Shown here: positions 14,940-22,287 of the stretch, piece by piece | Layout of the letters: every line of letters begins with the position of its first letter | Numbering within the stretch: the first letter of the stretch is position 1 | NCBI GenBank assembly: GCA_035315885.1 | Contig: DATFXM010000072.1 | Location: forward strand, 1 to 25,229 | DNA: 25,229 bases | From: DATFXM01 sp035315885 | GTDB lineage: Bacteria > Acidobacteriota > Blastocatellia > UBA7656 | Direction of reading: 5' to 3' | Notes under the pieces: generated by a model | What the model was told of the DNA's origin: nothing | The model's database searches: none | Seen by the model: only the letters and a program-made list of their open reading frames with translations | Made by a program: the position numbers and the translations under genes

Positions 14940-14981
14940 CGGCGCGGGGCTGATCTGAGTTTTGCTAAAGGAACGAATCGA

Positions 14982-16034
14982 ATGCTGAAGAAGAAAGAGA
15001 AAAGCGCAAAGTATCTGACTGTTCCGACTCGGCCGGTGCAAATCGACCGCGACAGATCGGTTGCAGGGATACTTCAAAAGATGGAGGGGGCTGGTTTTCA
15101 GGCGCGCGCGCTGGCCGAGTCGCACAATCTGTGGCTCAGCATGCTCGAAGACAACTCGACGGTGTTTATGGGATTGTCCGGTGCGCTGGTAGCTGCCGGG
15201 ATGAGGCGGCTGATTTCGTATTTGATCAAGAACCATTTTGTGGACGTCGTAGTCTCAACCGGAGCGAATTTGTTTCACGACCTCCACGAGACGCTTGGCC
15301 GTTATCACTATCAGGCGGGTTGGGACGTAAGCGATATTGAGCTGCAGGACGCGCAAGTGGGCCGGTACTACGACACGCTTGCAAGCGAGCACGAGTACAG
15401 AGAGGCGGACGAGTGGGTTGGCAATTTCGCGAACACCGTCGATCATTCACGGCCTTATTCGACGCGTGAATTCCTGCACCTGCTGGGCCGCGAGCTGTCG
15501 GAGATTGCTACTGAAGACGGTATTCTGACTTCGGCGTACAAGGCCAAAGTGCCGATCTTTTGTCCTGGCGTGGCGGACTCGGCAATCGCGGTTGGAATCG
15601 CAACGTCGCGCATCAATCGCAAGAATCCGTTTCAGTTCGACATCATTCAGGACGTGGTCGAGGCGGCACAGATAATGGCCCGATCAGTGACAACATCGGT
15701 AGTGCTGTTCGGCGGCGGACCGCCAAAACGTTTTGTCCAGCAGACTGAGATAACCGCAGGTATGATCAAACAAGCGATGCGCGGTCATAAGTACGCATTG
15801 CAGATCGGGCTCGACCTGCCGGAAAGCAGCGCGACATCGGGACGCAGTTTTGAGGAGGCTCAAACCTGGGGGCGAGTAGCAAAGGACGCGAAGACTCTCT
15901 CGGTGCTGTGCGATCCTACGATTGCGATGCCGATTCTGGTAACCGCGCTCTCTCAGACCGGGACTAAGGCGCTCAAGTCCCGACGGCGTCCTCAGTTCAG
16001 CTTCGGACGCGAGTTGACCGTTATTTTTGGATAG
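14982..16034 (+). CDS. Deoxyhypusine synthase-like protein (DHS family)
   Basis: NAD-dependent aminobutyl-transferase fold. Bacteria do not make hypusine, and bacterial DHS-like proteins have been linked to homospermidine synthesis. The 350 residues show STGANLFHDLHE (about 92-103, nucleotide-binding region), IFCPGVADSA (about 192-201), GGGPPKRF (about 244-251), SGRSFEEAQTWG (about 286-297) and DPTIAMPILV (about 311-320). By my recall of human DHS, the His after GGGVVK (His288) aligns with Arg/Phe here and active-site Lys329 aligns with Ser307, with the nearest lysine at 304. So it is probably not a true deoxyhypusine synthase. It follows speA at 42 bp, which supports a polyamine role with putrescine, agmatine or a derivative as substrate. 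Confidence 0.8.
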   Translation: MLKKKEKSAKYLTVPTRPVQIDRDRSVAGILQKMEGAGFQARALAESHNLWLSMLEDNSTVFMGLSGALVAAGMRRLISYLIKNHFVDVVVSTGANLFHDLHETLGRYHYQAGWDVSDIELQDAQVGRYYDTLASEHEYREADEWVGNFANTVDHSRPYSTREFLHLLGRELSEIATEDGILTSAYKAKVPIFCPGVADSAIAVGIATSRINRKNPFQFDIIQDVVEAAQIMARSVTTSVVLFGGGPPKRFVQQTEITAGMIKQAMRGHKYALQIGLDLPESSATSGRSFEEAQTWGRVAKDAKTLSVLCDPTIAMPILVTALSQTGTKALKSRRRPQFSFGRELTVIFG

Positions 16035-16040
16035 ATCCGC

Positions 16041-16064
16041 GCGGCGCGTGGCCCCACGCGCCGC
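16041..16064 (+). terminator. GC-rich hairpin after the speA-DHS unit
   Basis: A perfect 10-bp stem GCGGCGCGTG/CACGCGCCGC with a GCCC loop begins six bases after the DHS-like stop codon. It is followed by TTATAATT rather than a run of T, so termination may be partial. The TATAAT (16067-16072) could also be a -10 box for the SYLF gene. Confidence 0.55.
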
Positions 16065-16155
16065 CTTATAATTGGCCTGCCGGTTTCTCGTCCTGTAGAC
16101 TGTATGCACGCTCGATGGGACTTTCAAAGATCAAATAACAAAGAGAGGTGAAGCC

Positions 16156-16854
16156 ATGAAATGCACGGTCCTTTCCTTGGTGCTCTTGCTTGTAGTGTCT
16201 CCACTTGTACTGGCGGCGGGTGGAGGAAAACGCGAAGACGAAGTGCAGCGAGTCAAGCGAGCCGCCGAGGTCTTCAATGAAATCATGGGAGCGCCCGACA
16301 AAGGCATCCCGGAGGATTTGTTGTCCAAGTCCGAGTGCGTTGCCATTGTGCCCGGATTGAAAAAGGGCGGGCTTGGATTCGGCGGGAAGTATGGCAAGGG
16401 CGTCGTGATGTGCCGAAGACCCGAGCGTAAGAACTGGACCGCGCCGTCCTTCATTACGATCGAAGGCGGGAGCTTCGGTCTGCAGATAGGATTTCAGCAA
16501 TCGGACATAGTTATGCTGATAATGAACCGCAAGGGCATCGACAAGCTGATCGGAGACAAGTTCACGATCGGCGCCGACGCTTCCGCTGCTGCGGGTCCGG
16601 TGGGGCGCGAGGCTGCTGCGCAGACTAACGTGCGTCTGGACGCTGAAATACTGACGTATTCGAGGGCGAAAGGATTGTTCGCGGGCATCTCACTAGACGG
16701 AGCAACGTGCAGACAGGACAAGGACAATATCAGGGATTTCTACGGCAAGGATATTGCAGCGCGCGACATTTTACTCGAGGGGAAGGTGCCAATGCCGCAA
16801 GAGGCAGTGCCTCTGGCCACGGCGCTGTCACGCCAATCTCCACGGAAGAAATGA
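16156..16854 (+). CDS. Secreted Ysc84/SYLF-domain lipid-binding protein
   Basis: The 232-residue protein has a clear signal peptide (about 1-20) and a SYLF domain (Ysc84, DUF500) across most of the mature part: the ECVAIVPGLKKGGLGFGGKYGKGVV stretch is split here into SECVAIVPGL and GGKYGKGVV (about 57-83), then SFGLQIGFQQSDIVMLIMN (about 112-130) and the LTYSRAKGLFAGISL segment (about 171-185). In eukaryotes the domain binds phosphoinositides; the role of the secreted bacterial form is not known to me. An AGAGAGGTG ribosome-binding site lies five bases before the ATG. It stands alone, with a possible promoter TATAAT at 16067-16072, and is followed by palindromic repeats. Confidence 0.88.
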   Translation: MKCTVLSLVLLLVVSPLVLAAGGGKREDEVQRVKRAAEVFNEIMGAPDKGIPEDLLSKSECVAIVPGLKKGGLGFGGKYGKGVVMCRRPERKNWTAPSFITIEGGSFGLQIGFQQSDIVMLIMNRKGIDKLIGDKFTIGADASAAAGPVGREAAAQTNVRLDAEILTYSRAKGLFAGISLDGATCRQDKDNIRDFYGKDIAARDILLEGKVPMPQEAVPLATALSRQSPRKK

Positions 16855-16855
16855 A

Positions 16856-16985
16856 GAAGTGCTGAGTGCTGAGTGGAAACCCCGAAGGGGTGGAAGAAGA
16901 TAGCCCAAGGGTTGCCGTCCGCGGCTACCCTGGGTTCAGTTGTTTAACAAATCCAACCCCGAGGGGGCTAAGACTCAGCACTCAA
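16856..16985. repeat. Composite repeat: lone 77-nt family copy flanked by inverted heptamers
   Basis: The core holds three palindromes of the family at the left window edge, in the opposite orientation: AACCCCGAAGGGGT (16878-16892 region), a GCCC...GGGT pair around GCCGTCCGCGGC (about 16902-16936), and AACCCCGAGGGGG (about 16954-16968). TGCTGAGT heptamers stand on the left (16858-16874) and their reverse complement ACTCAGCACTCA on the right (16974-16985). The right flank runs into the stop codon of the cupin gene. The whole fills the gap between the convergent SYLF and cupin genes. Confidence 0.75.
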
Positions 16986-17728
16986 TCATCGTAGGCCACG
17001 GCTGGGCTGCCCAGCGGATGAAACACGCCGAGGAGTTTCACATCAGCAAAGCCATTGTTCTCAAGGCAATGGCTTACCCCTCGCGGAAGATAGATGCTCG
17101 AACCCGCTCTGAACTCGGCACTCGACTCGCGAGTCCACACGATTCCCTCTCCCTCGATGATGTAGATCGCTTCTTCATACGTGTGGTGGTGCATCGGCGC
17201 ACGGCTAGGCGGAATCGTGCCCAGAAACTGAGTTACCCTCTGTGCACCGAGGACCTCGTTGACCAGCACCTTAAAGTATCGATCCCCTGTTTGTATCGAC
17301 TGTCGCTGCCGCTCATTTACTGTTCGAAACGGTTTGGTGCGCGCACTGTCCAGCCGAGGCATCGATACCCCAACCTCAACCGAATCTTCCTGAGGACAAC
17401 AAACGCTCACGGTCGTGAGACAACCTTCCGCTGTCTCAACCTGGAAGACGCTGCCCGGCGGAATGTACGCTGCCGTGCCCGCCTGGAGATCGTAGCGATA
17501 ACCGTCGATCGAACAGATCCCCTCGCCGCTCAAGACGTAGAGCACCTCTTCAGCCGCTGGATTGCGGCGCGAAGGAGCAGCGCCGGGACCATACGTGCTC
17601 AGCGTCTGCGCGATGTCCAGTGCGCCGGTAGCTCTCGAAATCGCGACGTGAAAACGCCGGGTCCCTTCGTTATTCGCCTCTTCGGCCTTAGCTATTACTG
17701 CTGCCCCGCCATCCAGAACTCTGATCAA
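16982..17728 (-). CDS. Bicupin protein
   Basis: Two cupin barrels in 248 residues. The second (about 150-245) keeps metal ligands: HHH at 180-182, a Glu near 186 and His220 in GVSHCLEN. The first (about 40-125) has the fold signature NPAAEEVLYVLSGEG and PPGSVFQVE but lacks the HxH pair and the later His, so it probably binds no metal. The only sensible start is TTG at 17728, preceded by a GGAGG site; no in-frame ATG occurs near the N terminus. The gene begins 17 bp after the stop of the FAD-dependent oxidase on the same strand, so the two are almost surely one operon. The pairing suggests the cupin acts on, or stores, something related to the oxidase product; the reaction is unknown. Confidence 0.82.
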   Translation of the reverse strand: MIRVLDGGAAVIAKAEEANNEGTRRFHVAISRATGALDIAQTLSTYGPGAAPSRRNPAAEEVLYVLSGEGICSIDGYRYDLQAGTAAYIPPGSVFQVETAEGCLTTVSVCCPQEDSVEVGVSMPRLDSARTKPFRTVNERQRQSIQTGDRYFKVLVNEVLGAQRVTQFLGTIPPSRAPMHHHTYEEAIYIIEGEGIVWTRESSAEFRAGSSIYLPRGVSHCLENNGFADVKLLGVFHPLGSPAVAYDD

Positions 17729-17745
17729 AGCTCCACCCCTCCATT

Positions 17746-18876
17746 TTAAGTTTCAAACCGAGACAGCCGAAATCGATCCAAATCGAAATCGATCCGCCGC
17801 TTCAACAAGAGGTCAGCGACAATGCGGCCAATAGCCGGACCAAACTTGAATCCGTGTCCCGAGAATCCGGTGACGATCAACACGCCTTCGAGATCCGGGT
17901 GCCAGTCGATGATGAAATCATCGTCGGCCGTGTTGTTGTAGAAGCAAACTCGAGTTTCAGCAACTCGCGCATCCGCCAGTCCAGGTATCGATTTGCGAAA
18001 GAACGCCCGGCAATCGTCAACAAAACCATCGGCCACTCCTTCTTTGTCCGTGTCCGGATCGGCGACCGCGCCCTTATGATGATTAGCGATCTTCATCGCG
18101 CCATCGTGGTGAATTGGAAACCCGTAGAACCCGCTCTCCAGTTCGATAAAGATCGGAAACTCGTTTGGCTCGAAGCTAGCTGCACGGTCAGCCGCTGGCT
18201 CAAAGTACGCGACGTCCTGATGGGTTGTAGTCAAACGCTTATTGAGCTCAGGCAGAAGGAGACGCGTCCAGGGTCCCGCGGCGGCGATTGCCTTGGCGCA
18301 AACGAGATTGTCTCCTTGTTCTGTTCGAAGCTCTACCGATCCTCGACTCGATCGCAACTCAATAACGCGGCTGTGTTCGAAGATTCGCACGCCTCGATTA
18401 ATTGCAACGTCAAGCGCGGCGCGCAACGACTTCTCGGCGAGCAACACAGCGCCGCTCGGGTCAAAAACACTAAACGTGGTCCCGCTCGTATCGAATTGGG
18501 GAAACCGCGTGGAGGTTTGCTGCGCATCAAGGAGCTGAGTTTCGAGTCCGCAGGATTTCAACGCGTGATAGGTGTCAGACTCAAAGGAGCCTTCTCCCGT
18601 CGAGAGTAGAATCACGCCGCTCGTTAGGAGAAGCGTGAGGTCGCACTCGTTTTCCAGATTGCGCCAACCCTTCAACGAATCGACGGCGAGTCGCACATAA
18701 AACTGGTCGGGATAAGCAAAGCGGAAAACCTTCGAATGATCGACCGACGCAGCGTTCGGGTTGGGTAGTACGGACTGATCGAGCAAGGCTACGGTAGCGC
18801 CCTGGCCGCCGAGTTCCCCCGCGGCGAATGCACCCATTATTCCCCCGCCGACGATCACTACATCAAAGCTAGCCAT
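17746..18876 (-). CDS. FAD-dependent amine oxidase, MSOX/MTOX (sarcosine oxidase) family
   Basis: Flavoenzyme that oxidises a secondary or N-methyl amine, giving an imine and H2O2 in characterised relatives. From ATG 18876 the protein has 376 residues, close to monomeric sarcosine oxidase. The N-terminal dinucleotide fold IVGGGIMG (8-15) is followed by DHSKVFRFAY (about 46-55) and the C-terminal GFSGHGFKFGPAIG (about 337-350). Cys311 in RVCFYNNTADDDFIID sits where monomeric sarcosine oxidase carries its covalent FAD cysteine. The upstream frame to 19068 runs through repeats and is not protein. The substrate cannot be told from the sequence. The promoter is not certain; a TGATAAT-like box lies about 16-22 nt before the ATG (18892-18898). 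Confidence 0.88.
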   Translation of the reverse strand: MASFDVVIVGGGIMGAFAAGELGGQGATVALLDQSVLPNPNAASVDHSKVFRFAYPDQFYVRLAVDSLKGWRNLENECDLTLLLTSGVILLSTGEGSFESDTYHALKSCGLETQLLDAQQTSTRFPQFDTSGTTFSVFDPSGAVLLAEKSLRAALDVAINRGVRIFEHSRVIELRSSRGSVELRTEQGDNLVCAKAIAAAGPWTRLLLPELNKRLTTTHQDVAYFEPAADRAASFEPNEFPIFIELESGFYGFPIHHDGAMKIANHHKGAVADPDTDKEGVADGFVDDCRAFFRKSIPGLADARVAETRVCFYNNTADDDFIIDWHPDLEGVLIVTGFSGHGFKFGPAIGRIVADLLLKRRIDFDLDRFRLSRFET

Positions 18877-18906
18877 GGTTGGTAGAAAAATATTATCACG
18901 GCGATG

Positions 18907-19140
18907 GCAGTAGGCAGTACGCAGTAGGCAGTAGGCAGTTTGGTTTCGCGTTTCGGGTTCCTGGTTTCGAGTTGTGGTTTTGCTTTGCTGGACTCCGGAC
19001 AACTGTCCTCGGACAACCCTCTGCGGAAGAGAGCAATGGGTCCGGAGCCCAGCAACCAAAACCCACAACCAGCAACCAGAAACCGGGAACCCGAAACCCG
19101 AAACCCAACTGCGTACTGCCTACTGCGTGCTGCCTACTGC
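18907..19140. repeat. Large imperfect inverted repeat of heptamer units
   Basis: The left arm (18907-18999) begins GCAGTAGGCAG and ends TCCGGA; the right arm (19041-19140) begins TCCGGA and ends with the complement CTGCCTACTGC. Aligned as reverse complements the arms agree at most positions over about 95-100 nt, with a 41-nt central loop. Each arm has an outer block of ACTGCCT-type heptamers and an inner block of GAACCCG/AAACCCG-type heptamers. It fills the gap between the FAD oxidase and BrkB genes, which diverge from it. Confidence 0.8.
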
Positions 19141-19142
19141 TG

Positions 19143-19148
19143 TATAAT
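19143..19148 (+). promoter_or_regulatory. -10 box of the BrkB-family gene
   Basis: Perfect TATAAT ending six bases before the GTG at 19155, so transcription should start at or next to the start codon (leaderless mRNA). The -35 region would fall inside the right arm of the inverted repeat and matches the consensus poorly. Confidence 0.45.
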
Positions 19149-19154
19149 CGTGTT

Positions 19155-20069
19155 GTGCCCGAAAGAGACCCAAGAAGACTACTGACGCGCAGTTTCATTG
19201 CCTTCATGGACAACGATCTGACCTCCGCCTCCGCTGCCGTTTCGTACTTTTCGATCCTTGTGCTGTTTCCGACTCTGCTGGTCCTTCTGGCGATCGGATC
19301 GGGTCTGTTTGGAAGAATAACCGTCGAGCGCTACATCATCGGGCAGGTGCATGCGTTCTTGCCCGGAGCCCAGGCCTTTGTCAGCAAAAACATCGAGTCT
19401 ATATCGAACATCTCGACAGGTGTGATTCTGAGCTGCATCCTGGTGGTGTTATGGGCGGGCTCGTGGATGTTCACGGTCATCGAGAAAGCGCTGAATCGCG
19501 TATGGGGAACATATCCTCGATCCTTCTTGCGCGGAAGGGTGGTCAACATCGCGGTTATGAGCGCGGTCTCGGTGTTGTTGGGCGCTTCGGCGGTATTCAC
19601 CGCATTTGTTAGCGGCGTGCGCGCGGCCACTGACCGAATCCCGTTGAGACTTGGGTCCTGGTTTTCGGCGATGTCCGGCATCGCGTGGGCCACTGTTTTT
19701 GTGTTGGCGAGCCTCGTGGTAACGATCACTTTGTTCACCGTGTTGTACCGCACTCTGCCCAACACCAAGGTACCGTTCCTCGAAGCGCTGCCCGGCGCGG
19801 TACTGGCTGGAATTCTGTGGGAAGGAGCGAAGTTCGGGTTTGCGCTACTGCTGCCTCTTTTTCACTACGACCTGGTGTACGGGTCGATAGGCGCCGGCGT
19901 CGCGCTGCTGACATGGGTTTATATGTCGAGTGTGATCATGCTGTTCGGCGCGCAGTTCACTGCATTGCTGCATCGCGATCATCTGTTCAACGCTCCCAGT
20001 CATTCCGGCCACTTTTCGAGCGGGCAAATTTCAAGCATTTCGGCAGACCTGGAACCTCCAGTCTCATAG
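19155..20069 (+). CDS. BrkB/YihY family inner-membrane protein
   Basis: Integral membrane protein of the YihY/BrkB family (once misread as RNase BN). From GTG 19155 it has 304 residues, the usual size. The family N terminus is present (about 15-50: FMDNDLTSASAAVSYFSIL and FPTLLVLLA), followed by further hydrophobic segments for about six helices and the family-typical PGAVLAGILWEGAKFGF and YGSIGAGVALLTWVYMSS stretches, here cited in part. The frame is open back to 18879, but that part is translated repeat. The start is inferred from a TATAAT just upstream and the absence of an earlier plausible start. queA follows nine bases after its stop, so they are probably co-transcribed. The family's molecular function is unsettled. 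Confidence 0.88.
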   Translation: MPERDPRRLLTRSFIAFMDNDLTSASAAVSYFSILVLFPTLLVLLAIGSGLFGRITVERYIIGQVHAFLPGAQAFVSKNIESISNISTGVILSCILVVLWAGSWMFTVIEKALNRVWGTYPRSFLRGRVVNIAVMSAVSVLLGASAVFTAFVSGVRAATDRIPLRLGSWFSAMSGIAWATVFVLASLVVTITLFTVLYRTLPNTKVPFLEALPGAVLAGILWEGAKFGFALLLPLFHYDLVYGSIGAGVALLTWVYMSSVIMLFGAQFTALLHRDHLFNAPSHSGHFSSGQISSISADLEPPVS

Positions 20070-20078
20070 TCGAATGTT

Positions 20079-21158
20079 ATGCTCGTCTCCGATTTTAAGT
20101 ACGAGCTACCTGAGCACTTGATCGCGCAAGAGCCCGCAGCCCGCCGCGATCAATCGAGACTCCTGGTAGTGGATCGCAGCGCAGGCTCGATCACTGACTC
20201 GACCTTCTCTCAATTGCCTGAATATCTGCGAGCGGGCGACGTCCTGGTCGCCAACAATACCAGAGTATTTCCCGCAAGGCTCATAGGCAGGAGACTGCGC
20301 GTTACCCCGCGGGGAGAAACCGTGTTGGGCGGCCGCGTGGAAGTCTTCCTGGTCAGACGTCTCGAGCCCCTTGTCTGGGAAGCGCTCGTAAAGCCGGGGC
20401 GTGCGCTGTTGCCCGGCGCTCGCGTTGACTTCGCACGCGGGAAGTTGATCGCTCACGTAGCGGAGTGGCGCGAGGGCGGGAGGCGCGTTGTGCGCTTCGA
20501 GACTCACGACGATCTCGATCAGTTAATCGATCGGATTGGTCGAACACCGCTTCCGCCTTACATCAAGAGGGACGAAGAGGACCGGTTGGACGCGGAACGC
20601 TATCAAACTGTCTTTGCAAAAGAGCGCGGAGCCGTCGCCGCACCGACTGCCGGATTGCACTTTACTCCCGCGGTGCTGGAGCGGCTTCAAGAGCGAGGAA
20701 TCGAAACGGTCGAGATAACGCTGCACGTAGGGTACGGCACCTTTCAGCCGGTGCGAGTCGAGCGCGTAGAGGATCACCGGGTAGAACCAGAAGACTATTC
20801 GATCGAACGTCGGGCGGCGGATTCGATAAATCGGGCTCTCGCAGAAGGGAGAAGGGTCGTAGCGGTAGGAACAACAACTACGCGCGCGCTCGAGTCTGCG
20901 GGAAACGCCAGCCGCGACCGAGAGCAAGCTGGTGCCATGGTCGAAGCCGGCAGATCAACCACCGATCTATTCATTTATCCCGGGTTTGATTTTCGAATCG
21001 GCAGCGGGCTTATTACGAACTTTCATCTCCCGGAGTCTTCGTTGTTGATGCTGGTGTGTGCGTTTGGAGGTAGAGACCTTGTTATGAGCGCATACCAGCA
21101 CGCGGTAGAACGCGAGTACAGGTTCTACAGTTACGGCGACGCGATGCTGATTGTATAG
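20079..21158 (+). CDS. queA: S-adenosylmethionine:tRNA ribosyltransferase-isomerase
   Basis: Transfers and rearranges the ribosyl part of SAM onto preQ1 in tRNA, giving epoxyqueuosine, the penultimate step of queuosine synthesis. The 359 residues match the family length. Typical sequence is seen from the N terminus (SDFKYELPEHLIAQEPAARR), through NNTRVFPARL (about 59-68), GRTPLPPYIKR (about 154-164), the YQTVFAKERGAVAAPTAGLHF block (about 174-194, cited in part), HVGYGTFQPV (about 216-225) and the C-terminal TNFHLPESSLLMLV. The gene is nine bases downstream of the BrkB-family gene. Its 3' end faces the TPR gene four bases away. The queuosine partner tgt is not in the window. Confidence 0.95.
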   Translation: MLVSDFKYELPEHLIAQEPAARRDQSRLLVVDRSAGSITDSTFSQLPEYLRAGDVLVANNTRVFPARLIGRRLRVTPRGETVLGGRVEVFLVRRLEPLVWEALVKPGRALLPGARVDFARGKLIAHVAEWREGGRRVVRFETHDDLDQLIDRIGRTPLPPYIKRDEEDRLDAERYQTVFAKERGAVAAPTAGLHFTPAVLERLQERGIETVEITLHVGYGTFQPVRVERVEDHRVEPEDYSIERRAADSINRALAEGRRVVAVGTTTTRALESAGNASRDREQAGAMVEAGRSTTDLFIYPGFDFRIGSGLITNFHLPESSLLMLVCAFGGRDLVMSAYQHAVEREYRFYSYGDAMLIV

Positions 21159-21162
21159 ACCG

Positions 21163-22203
21163 CTATTTGTCGCCGGCTTCCGCCAGGTACCGATCTACCT
21201 CGGCCTTCATGAAAGAGCCGTAGTACGGTCTCCCTTCCTTCACCCAGCCGAGGACTTCTTTGCAGATTTCGGACAGCCTCTTGCGGTCGTTCAGCCCGGA
21301 ATAGACCTTCATCAGATAACGCGTGAAGACCTGGTTCGCCGGATACTTTGAGCGCAGCTCCACTGCTATAGGCAACGCCAGGTCAAATCGGTTTTCGTTC
21401 AGCGCGTATATTTCGAGCAGAGCCAGCTTGGCATCAATATTGGCAAGCGGCGCGTTTTGCGCCGCCTTGCTCAAATAACTTCGTCCCTTTTCGATGTCGC
21501 CGGCTGGCAGAGCCTTGGGACCCAGCATGTTCACCACGACCTTCGCCAAAGCGGTATCAGTCAACATGCCTACGGCATAATAGATTGCCCCGGGGGCGTA
21601 GTATGCGTCGTAGTACTCGGGGTCGCGCTTGATTAACTCTTCGAAAAGATCTTCGGCGAGCCTTGCTTGCTTTGCAGCGGGCAGTCCGTGATTCTGATAA
21701 AGCGATATACGCGCCCGGGTCGCGGCCGCCGAGCCCAGAAAGTACAACGCATCGTTTTCATCCTGGATCGAATGATCCGGCGCGGCTCGCAGGGCCTCGG
21801 CCTTTGTGTTGACCGAATCGAGAATGGATTCGATTTTCGCGTCGAACTCGCGAGTCCCGGCGTCCAGCTTTGCGTCAATCCGCGATTTCCAGATTAACGT
21901 TACGATCTGATAGAAGTCTCCTGCGGGGCTTCGCGGGTAGTCTGTGGAAATCTTTTCGAAGCGACGAAGCGCCTCGTCGAGTTTTCCCTGGTAAATCAGC
22001 TCGCGCCCCTGTTGCATCTCTGCGAGTGGCGGCGGTGCCTTTGATTGCGGGGTTTGTGTCTGAGGAGCCTGAGTCGTCTGCTGCACAAGGGCGAGCGACA
22101 CGCGGTGCGGCGACTGCGCGGCTTGAGCGAACTGAACCAACAAGTATGGCGCCAGCAAAATTGGCGCGAGTTTGCAAAGCAGCGTCGTTCTCATGGCAGG
22201 CAT
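21163..22203 (-). CDS. Secreted TPR-repeat protein of unknown function
   Basis: 346 residues with an export signal (about 4-30: MRTTLLCKLAPILLAPYLLV), a Gln/Thr/Pro-rich stretch (about 38-60), then TPR-like helix pairs over most of the rest, for instance around MQQGRELIYQGKLDEALRRF (about 64-83), EELIKRDPEYYDAYYAPGAIYYAVG and YLSKAAQNAPLAN. No catalytic motif is visible. The first ATG (22203) and a second three codons on (22194) are both possible; neither has a good ribosome-binding site. It diverges from the LolA-like secreted protein 84 bp away. TPR proteins of this kind act as scaffolds in the periplasm, but the partner is unknown. Confidence 0.8.
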   Translation of the reverse strand: MPAMRTTLLCKLAPILLAPYLLVQFAQAAQSPHRVSLALVQQTTQAPQTQTPQSKAPPPLAEMQQGRELIYQGKLDEALRRFEKISTDYPRSPAGDFYQIVTLIWKSRIDAKLDAGTREFDAKIESILDSVNTKAEALRAAPDHSIQDENDALYFLGSAAATRARISLYQNHGLPAAKQARLAEDLFEELIKRDPEYYDAYYAPGAIYYAVGMLTDTALAKVVVNMLGPKALPAGDIEKGRSYLSKAAQNAPLANIDAKLALLEIYALNENRFDLALPIAVELRSKYPANQVFTRYLMKVYSGLNDRKRLSEICKEVLGWVKEGRPYYGSFMKAEVDRYLAEAGDK

Positions 22204-22287
22204 TTTACAGAGTTTTGAGCTAACCGCTATTCTAAAGTGCAGCCTTGGGAGACGGCCAGCATCAGATTGGCCCCGGACGTTAACAAA

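Noticed and set aside
16940..17749. 269-residue plus-strand frame
   Set aside because: It is antisense to the bicupin gene and starts in repeats; the minus-strand frame has clear cupin motifs.
17854..18609. 251-residue plus-strand frame
   Set aside because: It is antisense to the flavin oxidase, which has all family motifs.
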